NCBI RefSeq assembly: GCF_000374185.1
Contig: NZ_KB910518.1
Location: forward strand, 2,985,687-3,049,686
DNA length: 64,000 nt
Origin: Paenibacillus sp. HW567
Lineage (GTDB): Bacteria > Bacillota > Bacilli > Paenibacillales > Paenibacillaceae
Direction of reading: 5' to 3'
A model generated the notes under the pieces. That model was not told the DNA's origin, searched no databases, and worked only from the letters and a program-made list of their open reading frames with translations. Both the position numbers and the translations under genes were made by a program. Positions 1-9,366 of the stretch are shown in pieces. The first letter of the stretch is position 1. Each line of letters starts with the position of its first letter.

Positions 1-13
1 GGAGGAATTTTAT

Positions 14-1174
14 ATGAAAATTATTTTTCAGGACCCTACATTTTCGTTCGAATTACTGCGCACAATGAGTTACTCTTCTTACGGCGGAGCAGATGTTGGC
101 GAATGTCTGTCCACTGCTTACCGGATTCAGGAAGGTGACTTTGAGAGCTGGTACACCGAGTGGAATAACACTGCAAACCGTATCCATTCTATTGCTACAG
201 AGAGTATGGAGCGGGGACATCGAGTAAGTGCAAGAGAAGCCTTTTTGCGTGCCTCCAATTATTACCGGACTGCTGAATTTTTTTTGCATGGCAATCCACA
301 AGATCCCCGTCTGCACGACACTTGGCAAAAGAGCAGGAATTCCTTTCGCCAGGCGCTTGCATTTATGGATATCTCGGTTGATCAGGTGAAAATTCCATTC
401 GAGGGAACTTTTTTGCCTGGTTATTTTTATTATGTGGATCAACAGCCCCGATCTACATTGATAATCCATGGTGGATATGATTCAACGGGAGAAGAGCTAT
501 ATTTTGGCGGAGCCTTAGCGGCATTACAGCGGGGATACAACTGCCTCACGTTTGAAGGGCCTGGGCAGGGTGGCGTTATCCGGGAGCAATCCATTCCTTT
601 CCGCCATGATTGGGAGCATGTCATTACTCCGGTTATTGATTATCTGCAGTCCCGGCCGGAAGTTGATCCCTTGCGAATTGCATTGATGGGAATTAGCATG
701 GGGGGATTCTTGGCGCCTCGAGCCGCTGCCTTTGAACACCGGTTAGCTGCCTGCATTGCGAATGACGGATTGTTTAATTTTCAGATCGGGGCCTTTAGAG
801 GTTTAATGAAAGAGTCGGAGAGTCTAGATCAATTCTTTAGCAAGTTGATGGAGAGCAGCACGCAATTCCGCTGGGCAATTGAGAATGGAATGTTCACCTT
901 TATGGCGGCAACCTATCAGGAGCTCATAGATAAATCAGAGCCATTTACGCTGGAAGGCGTGGCACAACATATTAAATGTCCGGTGCTAGTGTGCGAAGCG
1001 GAAAATGATCACTTTTTCCACGGTCAGCCACAAATGTTATATGATGCATTGAGCTGCCAAAAAACCTACATGCGATTTACCGCAGAAGAAGGCGGAGAGG
1101 AACACTGTCATTTCGGAGCGCTGCAACTGTTTAACCAGCGAATTTTTGCGTGGCTGGATGACGTCATGAGATAG
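14..1174 (+). CDS. Alpha/beta hydrolase family protein
   Basis: This is a 386-residue alpha/beta hydrolase of the group with an N-terminal helical cap (about residues 1-120) before the hydrolase core. The oxyanion-side motif HGGYDS lies near residues 152-157, the nucleophile elbow GISMGG places Ser228, and the C-terminal part offers an acid (CEAENDH) and a late His (EEHCHFG). The architecture resembles 2,6-dihydroxypseudooxynicotine-hydrolase and FrsA-like proteins, but the substrate cannot be read from sequence. A GGAGGAA ribosome binding site is visible at the very start of the window, so the start is secure. Nothing upstream is visible, so operon membership is unknown. No signal peptide; likely cytoplasmic. 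Confidence 0.8.
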   Translation: MKIIFQDPTFSFELLRTMSYSSYGGADVGECLSTAYRIQEGDFESWYTEWNNTANRIHSIATESMERGHRVSAREAFLRASNYYRTAEFFLHGNPQDPRLHDTWQKSRNSFRQALAFMDISVDQVKIPFEGTFLPGYFYYVDQQPRSTLIIHGGYDSTGEELYFGGALAALQRGYNCLTFEGPGQGGVIREQSIPFRHDWEHVITPVIDYLQSRPEVDPLRIALMGISMGGFLAPRAAAFEHRLAACIANDGLFNFQIGAFRGLMKESESLDQFFSKLMESSTQFRWAIENGMFTFMAATYQELIDKSEPFTLEGVAQHIKCPVLVCEAENDHFFHGQPQMLYDALSCQKTYMRFTAEEGGEEHCHFGALQLFNQRIFAWLDDVMR

Positions 1175-1195
1175 GTAGAAGAGTTTATTTCTCTT

Positions 1196-1233
1196 TAAAA
1201 ACCGATAGGGCTGTCCCAAAATCTGGAACAGCC
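1196..1233 (-). terminator. Terminator of the MFS gene
   Basis: GGGCTGT pairs with ACAGCCC (1208-1233) with an inner CCA/TGG pairing. Reading on the minus strand, the stem is followed by a run of five T. It lies just past the stop of the minus-strand MFS gene and also separates it from the converging hydrolase gene. Confidence 0.55.
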
Positions 1234-1280
1234 CGCAAATTTGGAGCTTCAACGATCCAGTCTGACATCTGTCACATTCA

Positions 1281-2489
1281 TTAGGAGGACATGGATCGTA
1301 CAGACCTCTTGTCCTTCTTCCGGAGCATTGGCAGCAGAACCAGCATCGCGATCAGGAACAGCACTCCGCTTCCGGCAAATACCGTGAACAGCGAGAAGAG
1401 TTCCTTCAAATACCCCGCAATAGACATGCCGATGACCATAAAACCCATAAACAAGGGACCCATAATACCGCCAACCCGCCCCATATAAGCACTCTCCGTA
1501 TTTTGCACAAGCAGCGTATTGATGCCAATGTGGATGCAGGGATAAAAGAATCCGGCCAGCGTCTGAAGCACAATGGTCAGCACAACCTGGTGTGACCAGC
1601 CTACGCCTATGGTTCCAAAGGCACTCGCAAGCAAGCCTGCAGCAAGCATGATTTGCGGCTTCACCTTGTGGCCGGCTGCCATAATGAGCGCACCTCCGAC
1701 CAGCATGGAAGCCCCATTCGCCATCATCACCCATTGCAGGAATCCGCTGTCCTTGCCCAGATTCTCGATAATGACAAACACGCCAAGCGGTTGAATCAAT
1801 CCCGCCGCCAGCCCTGCGAAAGCAAACGCTGCTCCCAGATTCTTCAGCACGCTGCTGGAGCGCACATAGCGCAGTCCCGCTGCCACCTCTGCAATAATCC
1901 CGCTCCGCACCCCTTCGCCGCTCCCGGTTGCATCCTTAGGCAGCCTGCTGAGAATCAGCGCCGAGCCGGTAAACATTGCCGCCATAATGACCAGAGAGAC
2001 CTCAATCCCGTAATGCTGATAAATATAAGCACCCACCACCGGACCAATTACCATAAAGAATGCTGTCAGCGACTGGAACATCGCCATCACGCGCTGAAGC
2101 TGATCTTCCGGCACATGCTGCTTGAAGAGCTTCATCGCCGAAGGCTGCGAGAACTGTGATAGAACAGCGGAGGCAAACGTAGCCAGCAGCAGAACTCTCC
2201 ATGACCCCCCCGCCACCACGAGAAGCACAACCAGGACAGACACCGCCGAGAGCCCATCGCTTAGGATCATCGTTCTTTTCGGACGCCAGCGGTCAGCGAA
2301 GGTTCCCCCGACAATCGCAAACAGAAAGATCGGGGCATATTCTGCCACTGAAATCAGGGATACATAAAACGGGTCATTATTTGTAATTTCTGTTACATAC
2401 AGCAGAATGGCAAAATTCCGCACCCACACACCAAGCTGCAGCAATACTCTGGACAACACTATCGTCCGCACATACCTGTTCCTCAACAC
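1281..2489 (-). CDS. MFS transporter (EntS/MFS_3-like exporter)
   Basis: A 402-residue protein with about 12 hydrophobic segments and the MFS signature after helix 2 (GGTFADRWRPKR, near residues 60-72). Overall it resembles the MFS_3 / enterobactin-exporter-like branch, often drug or metabolite efflux. The substrate is not evident. It is transcribed alone toward the hydrolase gene. The region upstream is very AT-rich and carries an inverted repeat that could be a repressor site. No regulator gene sits next to it, so any TetR- or MarR-type repressor would be encoded elsewhere. Confidence 0.75.
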   Translation of the reverse strand: MLRNRYVRTIVLSRVLLQLGVWVRNFAILLYVTEITNNDPFYVSLISVAEYAPIFLFAIVGGTFADRWRPKRTMILSDGLSAVSVLVVLLVVAGGSWRVLLLATFASAVLSQFSQPSAMKLFKQHVPEDQLQRVMAMFQSLTAFFMVIGPVVGAYIYQHYGIEVSLVIMAAMFTGSALILSRLPKDATGSGEGVRSGIIAEVAAGLRYVRSSSVLKNLGAAFAFAGLAAGLIQPLGVFVIIENLGKDSGFLQWVMMANGASMLVGGALIMAAGHKVKPQIMLAAGLLASAFGTIGVGWSHQVVLTIVLQTLAGFFYPCIHIGINTLLVQNTESAYMGRVGGIMGPLFMGFMVIGMSIAGYLKELFSLFTVFAGSGVLFLIAMLVLLPMLRKKDKRSVRSMSS

Positions 2490-2528
2490 TTCAATATCCC
2501 TCCAACAAAATAAACATATTGTCGATAC

Positions 2529-2546
2529 GTCTATTAATATATAGAC
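2529..2546. promoter_or_regulatory. Inverted repeat upstream of the MFS gene
   Basis: GTCTAT and ATAGAC form perfect 6-bp arms separated by 6 bases. A further partial copy (TTGTCTATATT) follows at about 2557. The position, 40 bases upstream of the MFS start in AT-rich DNA, fits a repressor operator. This is inference only. Confidence 0.4.
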
Positions 2547-2616
2547 ATTTAGTTATTTTGTCTATATTTAATTAAACAAACATCTAATTTGTTTATTTTT
2601 CAGCTCCGATTGGACG

Positions 2617-2674
2617 CAAAAAATCCTTTAGGCCAAGCGCCGGAAACATAACTGGACGCTTCACATAAAGGATA
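2617..2674 (-). terminator. Terminator after the YesN-type regulator operon
   Basis: ATCCTTT pairs with AAAGGAT, with additional pairing AAGCG/CGCTT inside. On the minus strand the stem ends in six T. It closes the importer/sensor operon that ends at 2710. Confidence 0.7.
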
Positions 2675-2709
2675 GATTGTGATTACTCGTGCTTATTGGC
2701 AAGTAGAGG

Positions 2710-4308
2710 TTAGTTCGCCTGCTGGGCATGCTCCTCGCGGTATTCCGTCGGCGTTTTTCCGGTTGCTTTTTTGAACACCTGGGTAAAGTAGCGCGGGTCC
2801 TGATAGCCGACCAGCGGCGCTACCTGATAGACCTTAACATTGCTGCTGCCCAGAATATATTTGGCCTTCTCCATCCGGCAGTGGGTCACGAACTCCAGGA
2901 AGGTATAGCCGGAGATTTGCTTGAACAGTGTACAGAAATGGCTGATGCTCAGATCGGCCACCTCCGCGACCTCTTCGATGCTGAGATCCTTGTGGTAATT
3001 GGCCTCGATATACCGTTTGGACTTCTCCACCACGCTCCGCCCGTCCTCACGGGAGGTTGTCTTGCTGCTCTCCAGCATCCACTCGCGGAATTCGATCTTC
3101 AGCGCGGCAATCATGGAGGAGAGCGTACCCAGCCCGTGCAGTCTGCTGAGCAGACCCTCCAGCGACCAGTCGGAGTGCATATTCAAGTGCTCGAATTGTC
3201 TGTACAGCACAACGATCATTTCAATAATCAGCCGCTCGGCCAGCTCCTGCGGAAGACTCTGGGCTTCAATAAAAGCGGCCATTTCATCGAACAGACCCAG
3301 CATCCGCTCCAGATTCAGGGTACGGATACTCTCGATCAGCGCAAGCTCCAGCTCCTTTGGATACTTCACCTCCCGGCTGCCGCTCACCGGCGTCTCCTCA
3401 TCAATGAACACTCCCGCCTGACCAGAGTAGAAGCGCTGATACAGGGCTTTGCTGGCGAGCGGGTACACCGTGCTCAATTGGTTAATCCCCCGTGTGCTCC
3501 GGCTGATTCCGACTGAGCAGACCAGCTTGGAATATCTTTTGATGCCGGCAATCAACTGCTCGCCAAGCTCTCTTTTAACACTGCCAAGACTCCCGGGAAA
3601 TAGCAATATCCACTCTCCATTATAGAAAGGGAAGACGGAGAGCACGCCATTCTCTAGCGACCATTCTTCAAGAATATTACGCACCGCGAACAGCCAGAGC
3701 CGTTTCTCCTCCGCACTCCACTGTGCCGTAAGGGCCGAGTAATCGTCCAGACGGACTACCGCCATGAAATATTCACCCTCCAGCTCGCTGTTCTCCAGCC
3801 ATTTCAGGTGCTGCAGCGGCCGCGGATTGCCCTGCGTAAACTCAGCGAGCATCCGCTCCCGGGCCAGCATGGACAAGGTCTGCACCGAGAGCAGCATCTG
3901 TTCATTTTCTTTCTGGCGGTCGAGCTTGGCTTTGGCCCGGGTCAGCATTTCCGTCAATTCATCGTGATCAATCGGCTTCAGCAAATAATCAAATGCACCC
4001 TGCCGCAACGCCTCCCGGGCATATTCGAATTCCCCGTAGCCGCTGATGAAGATAAAGATCAGCCGGCTGCTCCGGGGCAGCACCTCCTTCATCAATGCGA
4101 TGCCGTCAATAACCGGCATGCGGATATCGCTGATGATAATCTGCGGCGCCGTCTCTTCAATTAACCGCAGCGCCACTTCCCCGTTCCTCGCTTCGCCCGC
4201 GATTGTCAGGCCCAGCTCCTCCCACGGAATCGCTACCTTCAAACTGCGCAATATGATCGGCTCATCATCCACCAGCAATACTTTATATTTCTCATGTTGA
4301 GCACACAT
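2710..4308 (-). CDS. Response regulator, YesN/AraC type
   Basis: A 532-residue regulator. The N-terminal receiver domain has the acidic pair Asp14-Asp15, the predicted phospho-acceptor Asp61 (in ISDIRMP) and a late Lys in LLKPID. A long middle region follows, then a C-terminal AraC-type double helix-turn-helix (from about SIEEVAEVADLS to the end) with the typical VGYQDPRYFTQVFKK segment. It is the last gene of a minus-strand operon, following the anchored binding protein by about 20 bases with a GGGGGGTG ribosome binding site. It most likely binds the promoter upstream of the importer binding protein at about 10.8 kb and activates it when the adjacent kinase is triggered by sugar. Confidence 0.9.
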   Translation of the reverse strand: MCAQHEKYKVLLVDDEPIILRSLKVAIPWEELGLTIAGEARNGEVALRLIEETAPQIIISDIRMPVIDGIALMKEVLPRSSRLIFIFISGYGEFEYAREALRQGAFDYLLKPIDHDELTEMLTRAKAKLDRQKENEQMLLSVQTLSMLARERMLAEFTQGNPRPLQHLKWLENSELEGEYFMAVVRLDDYSALTAQWSAEEKRLWLFAVRNILEEWSLENGVLSVFPFYNGEWILLFPGSLGSVKRELGEQLIAGIKRYSKLVCSVGISRSTRGINQLSTVYPLASKALYQRFYSGQAGVFIDEETPVSGSREVKYPKELELALIESIRTLNLERMLGLFDEMAAFIEAQSLPQELAERLIIEMIVVLYRQFEHLNMHSDWSLEGLLSRLHGLGTLSSMIAALKIEFREWMLESSKTTSREDGRSVVEKSKRYIEANYHKDLSIEEVAEVADLSISHFCTLFKQISGYTFLEFVTHCRMEKAKYILGSSNVKVYQVAPLVGYQDPRYFTQVFKKATGKTPTEYREEHAQQAN

Positions 4309-4327
4309 CTCAGGGCACCCCCCAGGT

Positions 4328-5695
4328 TTATTGAATGGTCGAGCTCTGAATCAAGTTCCAGTACTGCTTCGATGCGGACTGCAACTGCTCCAGCGCCTGA
4401 TCCGCCTGCAGCCCACCATCAATCATCTCTTCAATGACACTCAGGAATGTTTTCTTGACCTCCGGCGACATCAGATTGTCATACGGCACGAAGCTCATCC
4501 GGTTGTCTTCCATGATCCCCATGACCTGGGCAAATACCGGGCCCGTCTTCTTAGGATCAAAGGGAATCCGCATAGATGGAATTCTTAAGCCTTCATAGAC
4601 AATCCGCGTCTGGATTTCCTTGGTATAAAATCCCTTGAGCAGCGCAAGCGCCGCTTCCCGCTTAGCTCCGCTCAGACTGGAGGAGAGTCCGATCCCAATC
4701 GTATACCCGCCCGCCATTGAAGGCTCTTCTCCGCTCTTTAGGGCGGGGAAAGGAATTACACCCACCTGATTCTGAAAGTCAACAGGGGCGGTGTCTCCAG
4801 AGAACAGGTTAATGTCCCAGTTCCCGTTCAGATACATGGCGGCTTTCCCGCTGGTGAACAGCATGACTGCATTCTCCGTTGACAGATCATTCGATGAAGG
4901 ACTGAATGCCCCTTCGGATATCCACTTATTAAGATGCTTAAAGGCCTCTGTATACGCGCTGTTCTGAAAGCTGGCTCCATCCTTCCCGGTGACCAGCTTC
5001 TGGATCAGGTCGGGTCCGGCATAACGGTCCATTAAATAATGGGCGAATATTCCGGCGGGCCAGCGGTCCTCATTTCCGAGCGCAAAAGGAATATAACCGG
5101 CCCTCTTCAATTGCAGAATCGCCTGATCCAGCTCTTTAACCGTCTCAGGAGCTTTAATCCCCAGCTTACCAAAAATATTTTTGTTAAAATACAGCGGCTC
5201 TGCATTCCCTTCGATGGGCAGCCCGTAAATATGATTGTTAAACGTCCATAGATGAAGGTCCTTGAACTGATTCTTCAGGCCGTTCTCCTCAGTGAACTCC
5301 GTTAAATCCATGAGCCGGTTGGAACGCACATAAGGCTCGATCTCCGCACCCCCGAAGAGCACAAACATATCCGGCGGCGTTCCTGTAACCATCTCGCTTT
5401 TGAGCTTTTGCTCGCGGTGGATGGTCTGGTCCAGGCCCTCAAAATTCACTTTCACATTGGGATGCGCCTTCTGGTACTCCTTCACAACCTCCTCGAAGAT
5501 CGCCAGCAGCGGCCGGTCATGCTCCTTGATCCAGAAATGGCGGAAGGTCAGCGTTATTTTCTCCTCCGTGCTGCTCTCAATCGGTTCTCTGCCCCCGTGC
5601 AGAATATAAAACACCGCGCCTGACATCAGCATAATGTAGAGGAATATCCAGCCCCATTTGCTTAGCCACCTTACGGCTCTTTGCTTCTTTTTCAT
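4328..5695 (-). CDS. Membrane-anchored solute-binding protein, probable sensor partner of the kinase
   Basis: A family-1 extracellular solute-binding fold of 455 residues. The N-terminus is a basic stretch plus one hydrophobic segment (residues about 15-35) with no lipobox Cys, so it should stay anchored to the membrane rather than become a lipoprotein. The start at 5695 is chosen because GGAGGA lies 6 bases upstream; an ATG at 5713 overlaps the kinase stop (ATGA) but has a poorer site. It is encoded between the kinase and the regulator, not with the permeases, and the operon already has a lipoprotein binding protein (9439-10797). By analogy with XylFII-LytS systems of clostridia, I infer that it binds the sugar and controls the kinase. 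Confidence 0.8.
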   Translation of the reverse strand: MKKKQRAVRWLSKWGWIFLYIMLMSGAVFYILHGGREPIESSTEEKITLTFRHFWIKEHDRPLLAIFEEVVKEYQKAHPNVKVNFEGLDQTIHREQKLKSEMVTGTPPDMFVLFGGAEIEPYVRSNRLMDLTEFTEENGLKNQFKDLHLWTFNNHIYGLPIEGNAEPLYFNKNIFGKLGIKAPETVKELDQAILQLKRAGYIPFALGNEDRWPAGIFAHYLMDRYAGPDLIQKLVTGKDGASFQNSAYTEAFKHLNKWISEGAFSPSSNDLSTENAVMLFTSGKAAMYLNGNWDINLFSGDTAPVDFQNQVGVIPFPALKSGEEPSMAGGYTIGIGLSSSLSGAKREAALALLKGFYTKEIQTRIVYEGLRIPSMRIPFDPKKTGPVFAQVMGIMEDNRMSFVPYDNLMSPEVKKTFLSVIEEMIDGGLQADQALEQLQSASKQYWNLIQSSTIQ

Positions 5696-5709
5696 CCTGC
5701 GTCCTCCTG

Positions 5710-7434
5710 TCATGGCTGAATTTTCGGTATACGGATGCAGATGGTCGAACCGAAGCCCGGGGATGAACAGACTATAATGCCATAGGGATTGCCGAACCGG
5801 ATTTTCAGGCGCTCATGCACATTTTTCAGGCCCACGCCGCTGTCGCTGTATTTCTTCGGATTACTCGGTTCCTTGTCCCACAGACTGGTTAGGGTTACAA
5901 GATCAAAGCCCGGCCCGTTGTCCTTGACGATAATGATGATATCCTTCCCGGTCTCCTCGGCTTCGATGGTGATCACACCATGCTCCTCCATCTGTTCAAT
6001 GGCGTGGTATAAAGCGTTCTCTACAATCGGCTGGACAATCAGCTTCTGCGTCCTTAGATTTTTTAACGAATCGGGAAGCTTCAGCGCATAGGAGAACTTG
6101 TCTTCAAAACGGAACTTCTGGATATCGAGATAATGGCGGACATGCTCAAACTCCATTTGCAGCGGAATCAGCTCCTGATTCTGGCTAATGCTGATGCGCA
6201 GCAGCCTGCCGAGCGAGACAACCATTTTGCTGATATCCTTGTTGCCGGCCAGCACTGCCATAGAGTTGATCGACTCCAGCGAGTTATAGATAAAATGCGG
6301 ATTAATCTGCGCCATGAGCGCCTGCATTTCCGCTTCCTTCTTGCGGCCCTGCTCGGTCTGCACCTGCCCGATCAGCTCGCTGATCTGTGAGCTCATCCGG
6401 TTAAAGCCGTCTATCAGTGAATCGCTTTCATCATCGGCATGCAGCGGCATCGAAATCGGTGTGAAGATCCCCTGCTTTACTCGCTTCATCCCATTCACCG
6501 CGCTGTTAATGCTGCGCACAAGCCTTCGCACGAAATAATGGTCGAAGAAAAAAGCGGACACCAGGGAAATCGTACCCAGAATAAGGGCGATGTTGCGGAT
6601 CGACACCGACTCCGAGGAAATCAGATTCATCGGTGTAATGGCCGCCAAATACCAGTCCGAATTATGTGAAGGCAGGAAAGTAATCAGAGATTTCTCCCCT
6701 TGATAATAGTCAATGTAATAGTCCTTCTCCTGGGTATAATGATCTTGTAAAAAAGGAAAATCCGTGCGCTGCCCGATGTGTTCACCCGATTTGTCAAAGA
6801 CGATATTCCCCTGCTTGTTGACAAGCAGTATATCTCCCTTCTTCAGCGTGTTGGCTTCCCAGAAAATTTGATCAAGCAAATCCGGCTTTACATACACGAC
6901 GAGATACCCGATATCCTCCAGCGAATAATAATCCTTAATGATTCTGGCCTGTACCAGCACCGGGTTCCCTGAAGATTCGGAGCCGTTCTCCCCCGGACCG
7001 GACCAGACGGGCCGCCCTTCGGCGCTCTCCATGGCCCCATACCAGACCTGCTTACGCATATCCGCAAAGGACATAGGGGCGTTGTATTGATACAGCAGAC
7101 GGTCCTTGCCGTAAAGGCTAAACGAGGTAATCATCGGATGATTAATCAGCAGGTTATTGATTTCCTGCTTGCGGTCATAGGTCAGCACAAAATCCGGCTG
7201 CTTCAGAGACTGCTGAATCGCCGGCTGTGTGATGGCCGAATTGGTTATGGAAGAAATTTCACTAAGCGCAAACTTCAGCTTGCGGTCCGTTTCGAGAAGC
7301 GAGATCCAATAGAAATTACTGGATTTCTTCTCCATAGCATTGGAAAAATTAACATACGTAACGCTTCCCATCACAATGACAGGGATGAACACGAGAAGAA
7401 TAATAGCGAACAAAATTTTGCGCCGGAGCTTCAT
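5710..7434 (-). CDS. Sensor histidine kinase, YesM type
   Basis: A 574-residue membrane kinase: one TM near the N-terminus, an extracellular sensing region of about 260 residues, a second TM, a HAMP linker, then the His_kinase domain with the H-box NPHFIYNSLESIN, the N-box ENALYHAIEQ and the ATP lid DNGPGFD followed by GVGLKNVHERL. The start at 7434 (MKLRRK) has GGAGGAAGGG upstream and begins directly at the signal-anchor. A GTG at 7482 would add 16 polar residues and has a weaker site. It lies between the permeases and the anchored binding protein, and should phosphorylate the regulator ending at 2710. Confidence 0.88.
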   Translation of the reverse strand: MKLRRKILFAIILLVFIPVIVMGSVTYVNFSNAMEKKSSNFYWISLLETDRKLKFALSEISSITNSAITQPAIQQSLKQPDFVLTYDRKQEINNLLINHPMITSFSLYGKDRLLYQYNAPMSFADMRKQVWYGAMESAEGRPVWSGPGENGSESSGNPVLVQARIIKDYYSLEDIGYLVVYVKPDLLDQIFWEANTLKKGDILLVNKQGNIVFDKSGEHIGQRTDFPFLQDHYTQEKDYYIDYYQGEKSLITFLPSHNSDWYLAAITPMNLISSESVSIRNIALILGTISLVSAFFFDHYFVRRLVRSINSAVNGMKRVKQGIFTPISMPLHADDESDSLIDGFNRMSSQISELIGQVQTEQGRKKEAEMQALMAQINPHFIYNSLESINSMAVLAGNKDISKMVVSLGRLLRISISQNQELIPLQMEFEHVRHYLDIQKFRFEDKFSYALKLPDSLKNLRTQKLIVQPIVENALYHAIEQMEEHGVITIEAEETGKDIIIIVKDNGPGFDLVTLTSLWDKEPSNPKKYSDSGVGLKNVHERLKIRFGNPYGIIVCSSPGFGSTICIRIPKIQP

Positions 7435-7520
7435 ACACCCGTTCCCTTCCTCCTGCTGTCCTATGTCCTTATTATTCTTCACGGCAATCCCGATTTCCTT
7501 TTACATCCAAATAAACGTGT

Positions 7521-8384
7521 TTAGCTCTTAACCGCACCGGAGGTCAGTCCGGCAATAACCCAGCGGCTGAAGAGCAGGAAGACAATGAGCAGCGGCAGCG
7601 TAGCCGTAAAGGTAGCAGACATGATCATTCCATAATCCAGACCGTCACGGTTGCTGAAGAGCTGCTGGAGCGCAATCTGAATCGTAAAATGCTCCTTGTT
7701 CTTGAGAACGACCAGCGGCCAGAAGAAATCATTCCATACGGTCATGAAATTCAGAATGCCGAGCGTAGCCATCGCCGGGGTAATGACCGGAATGGCGATG
7801 TTCCAGAAGATACGGAAGTGTCCGCCGCCGTCGATCCGGCCCGCCTCAATCAGCTCCGTATGTACGGCTGTGGAGATGTATTGGCGCATCCAGAAGATCC
7901 CGAAGGCATTCACCATCGCCGGCACAATCAGCGCTTTGAAGCTATCAATCCAGTGCAGCTTCGCCATAATAACATAGGTTGGGAGTACACCAAGCTGCTG
8001 TGGAACGAACAGAGTCGCGATAACGAAGTAGAACAGCACATTTTTGAGCGGAAACTCATATTTGGCAAACGCATAGCCGGCCAGCGTGCAGAAGAATACG
8101 ACCGAGACCGTCACCATCGTCGCAACAAACACGGAATTGCCCAGCGCCTGGAAGAAATCCGCCTTATCCAGCACACGCTTGAAGTTAATAATGAACTGAT
8201 CGCCTATGGTCAGCAGCGGAGGCACATGGAAGACAGCGCCCTTTTCATTGGTACCTACAACAAACATCCAGTAGAACGGGAACACGGACACCAGCGCTCC
8301 GATCACCATTAGAACATAGAACCAGAATTTTCCGAACAGGCCGAGATCGTCCGGTTTCTTTTTCGTCATACGCAGTGTGCTCAC
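7521..8384 (-). CDS. Sugar ABC transporter permease, MalG-like (CUT1)
   Basis: A 287-residue inner-membrane permease with six predicted TM helices and the cytoplasmic EAA loop (EAGRIDGGG, about residues 190-200) that contacts the ATPase. The GTG start overlaps the stop of the preceding permease (GTGA), with GGAGGG 8 bases upstream, so the two are translationally coupled. It forms a heterodimer with the 8381-9334 product. No ATPase gene is present in this operon. Confidence 0.9.
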   Translation of the reverse strand: MSTLRMTKKKPDDLGLFGKFWFYVLMVIGALVSVFPFYWMFVVGTNEKGAVFHVPPLLTIGDQFIINFKRVLDKADFFQALGNSVFVATMVTVSVVFFCTLAGYAFAKYEFPLKNVLFYFVIATLFVPQQLGVLPTYVIMAKLHWIDSFKALIVPAMVNAFGIFWMRQYISTAVHTELIEAGRIDGGGHFRIFWNIAIPVITPAMATLGILNFMTVWNDFFWPLVVLKNKEHFTIQIALQQLFSNRDGLDYGMIMSATFTATLPLLIVFLLFSRWVIAGLTSGAVKS

Positions 8385-9334
8385 GCTTTTTTCCCTCCTG
8401 TATCTCCACCCATGCGGCTTGAAGCCAGCATATTAAGCAAGGAGAAAATAATCGTGACGAGGAACAGCAGAACCGCCGTAGCCGCCGCCGTACCAAAGAA
8501 TCCGTTGCGGAACGCCTCGCTGTACAGGTAAGTAACCATCGTAATCCCTTCCTGCCGTGTCGATCCGGTTCCGGATTGGCCCAGAAATACGTATGGCTCG
8601 GTGAAGAGCTGCAGGGCGCCAATTGTTGAGAGCAGGGTAACAAAAACAATGAACGGACGCAGCAGCGGCATTGTAATAAACGTAAACTGCTGTCTTCTGT
8701 TCGCTCCGTCGATGCGGGCCGCTTCATAGAGATCCGTCGGTATGCTCTGCAGGCCGGAGAGGAAGATGATCGCGTTATAGCCCGTCCAGCGCCACATGAC
8801 CATCGAGGAAATGGCGATTTTGACACCCCACCAGCCGGAGTTGAAAGCCATGCTATCCAGGCCCAGGCCGTTCAGCATCCAGTTAATCATCCCGTTGTTG
8901 CCGAACAATGTGCTGAACACGAGGGTAACAGCAACGATAGAAGTGATATTCGGCATGAAATAGAGAATGCGGAACGTTTTCTTGAACTTGGTCATGCCGG
9001 AGTGCAGCAGCACCGCCAGCAGCAGGGCAATAATAAGCTGGGGCACGGTTCCCATGAGGCCCATAATGAGCGTGTTGGAGAAGGAGATCCAGAAGGTGGG
9101 ATCGCTCGTCACCAGATCATAGTTTTTCAAGCCGACGTATTTCATGGGTCCCAGTGCATCCCATTTGAAGAAGGATAAATAAATTGTGAAGAAAATCGGG
9201 TACAGTCCGAATATCGAGAACAGAATAAAGAACGGAGAAATAAAGGTATACGCAGTAATGCGGCTCCGTCTTTGTTCAGTTAAAAAGGGGCGTTTGCTCT
9301 CGGCATGCGGACTCACGAGTACGGGTTCAGCCAT
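8381..9334 (-). CDS. Sugar ABC transporter permease, MalF/UgpA-like (CUT1)
   Basis: A 317-residue permease with six TM helices and an EAA loop (EAARIDGANR). It follows the binding-protein gene after a 104-base gap containing a stem-loop, and a good GGAGGTG site precedes the ATG. It pairs with the MalG-like permease to form the membrane channel of the importer. The substrate is probably an oligosaccharide or a plant-derived glycan fragment, judged only from family membership. Confidence 0.9.
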   Translation of the reverse strand: MAEPVLVSPHAESKRPFLTEQRRSRITAYTFISPFFILFSIFGLYPIFFTIYLSFFKWDALGPMKYVGLKNYDLVTSDPTFWISFSNTLIMGLMGTVPQLIIALLLAVLLHSGMTKFKKTFRILYFMPNITSIVAVTLVFSTLFGNNGMINWMLNGLGLDSMAFNSGWWGVKIAISSMVMWRWTGYNAIIFLSGLQSIPTDLYEAARIDGANRRQQFTFITMPLLRPFIVFVTLLSTIGALQLFTEPYVFLGQSGTGSTRQEGITMVTYLYSEAFRNGFFGTAAATAVLLFLVTIIFSLLNMLASSRMGGDTGGKKA

Positions 9335-9366
9335 GTCACACCTCCAAGGAAAATTACATTTTTAAA

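Noticed and set aside
1208..1233. The GGGCTGTCC hairpin as an insertion-sequence end.
   Set aside because: No transposase or matching second end is nearby, and its position and T-run fit a terminator.
1653..2367. Plus-strand open frames of up to 168 residues inside the MFS gene.
   Set aside because: They are antisense to a well-supported MFS protein, lack ribosome binding sites and have no family features.
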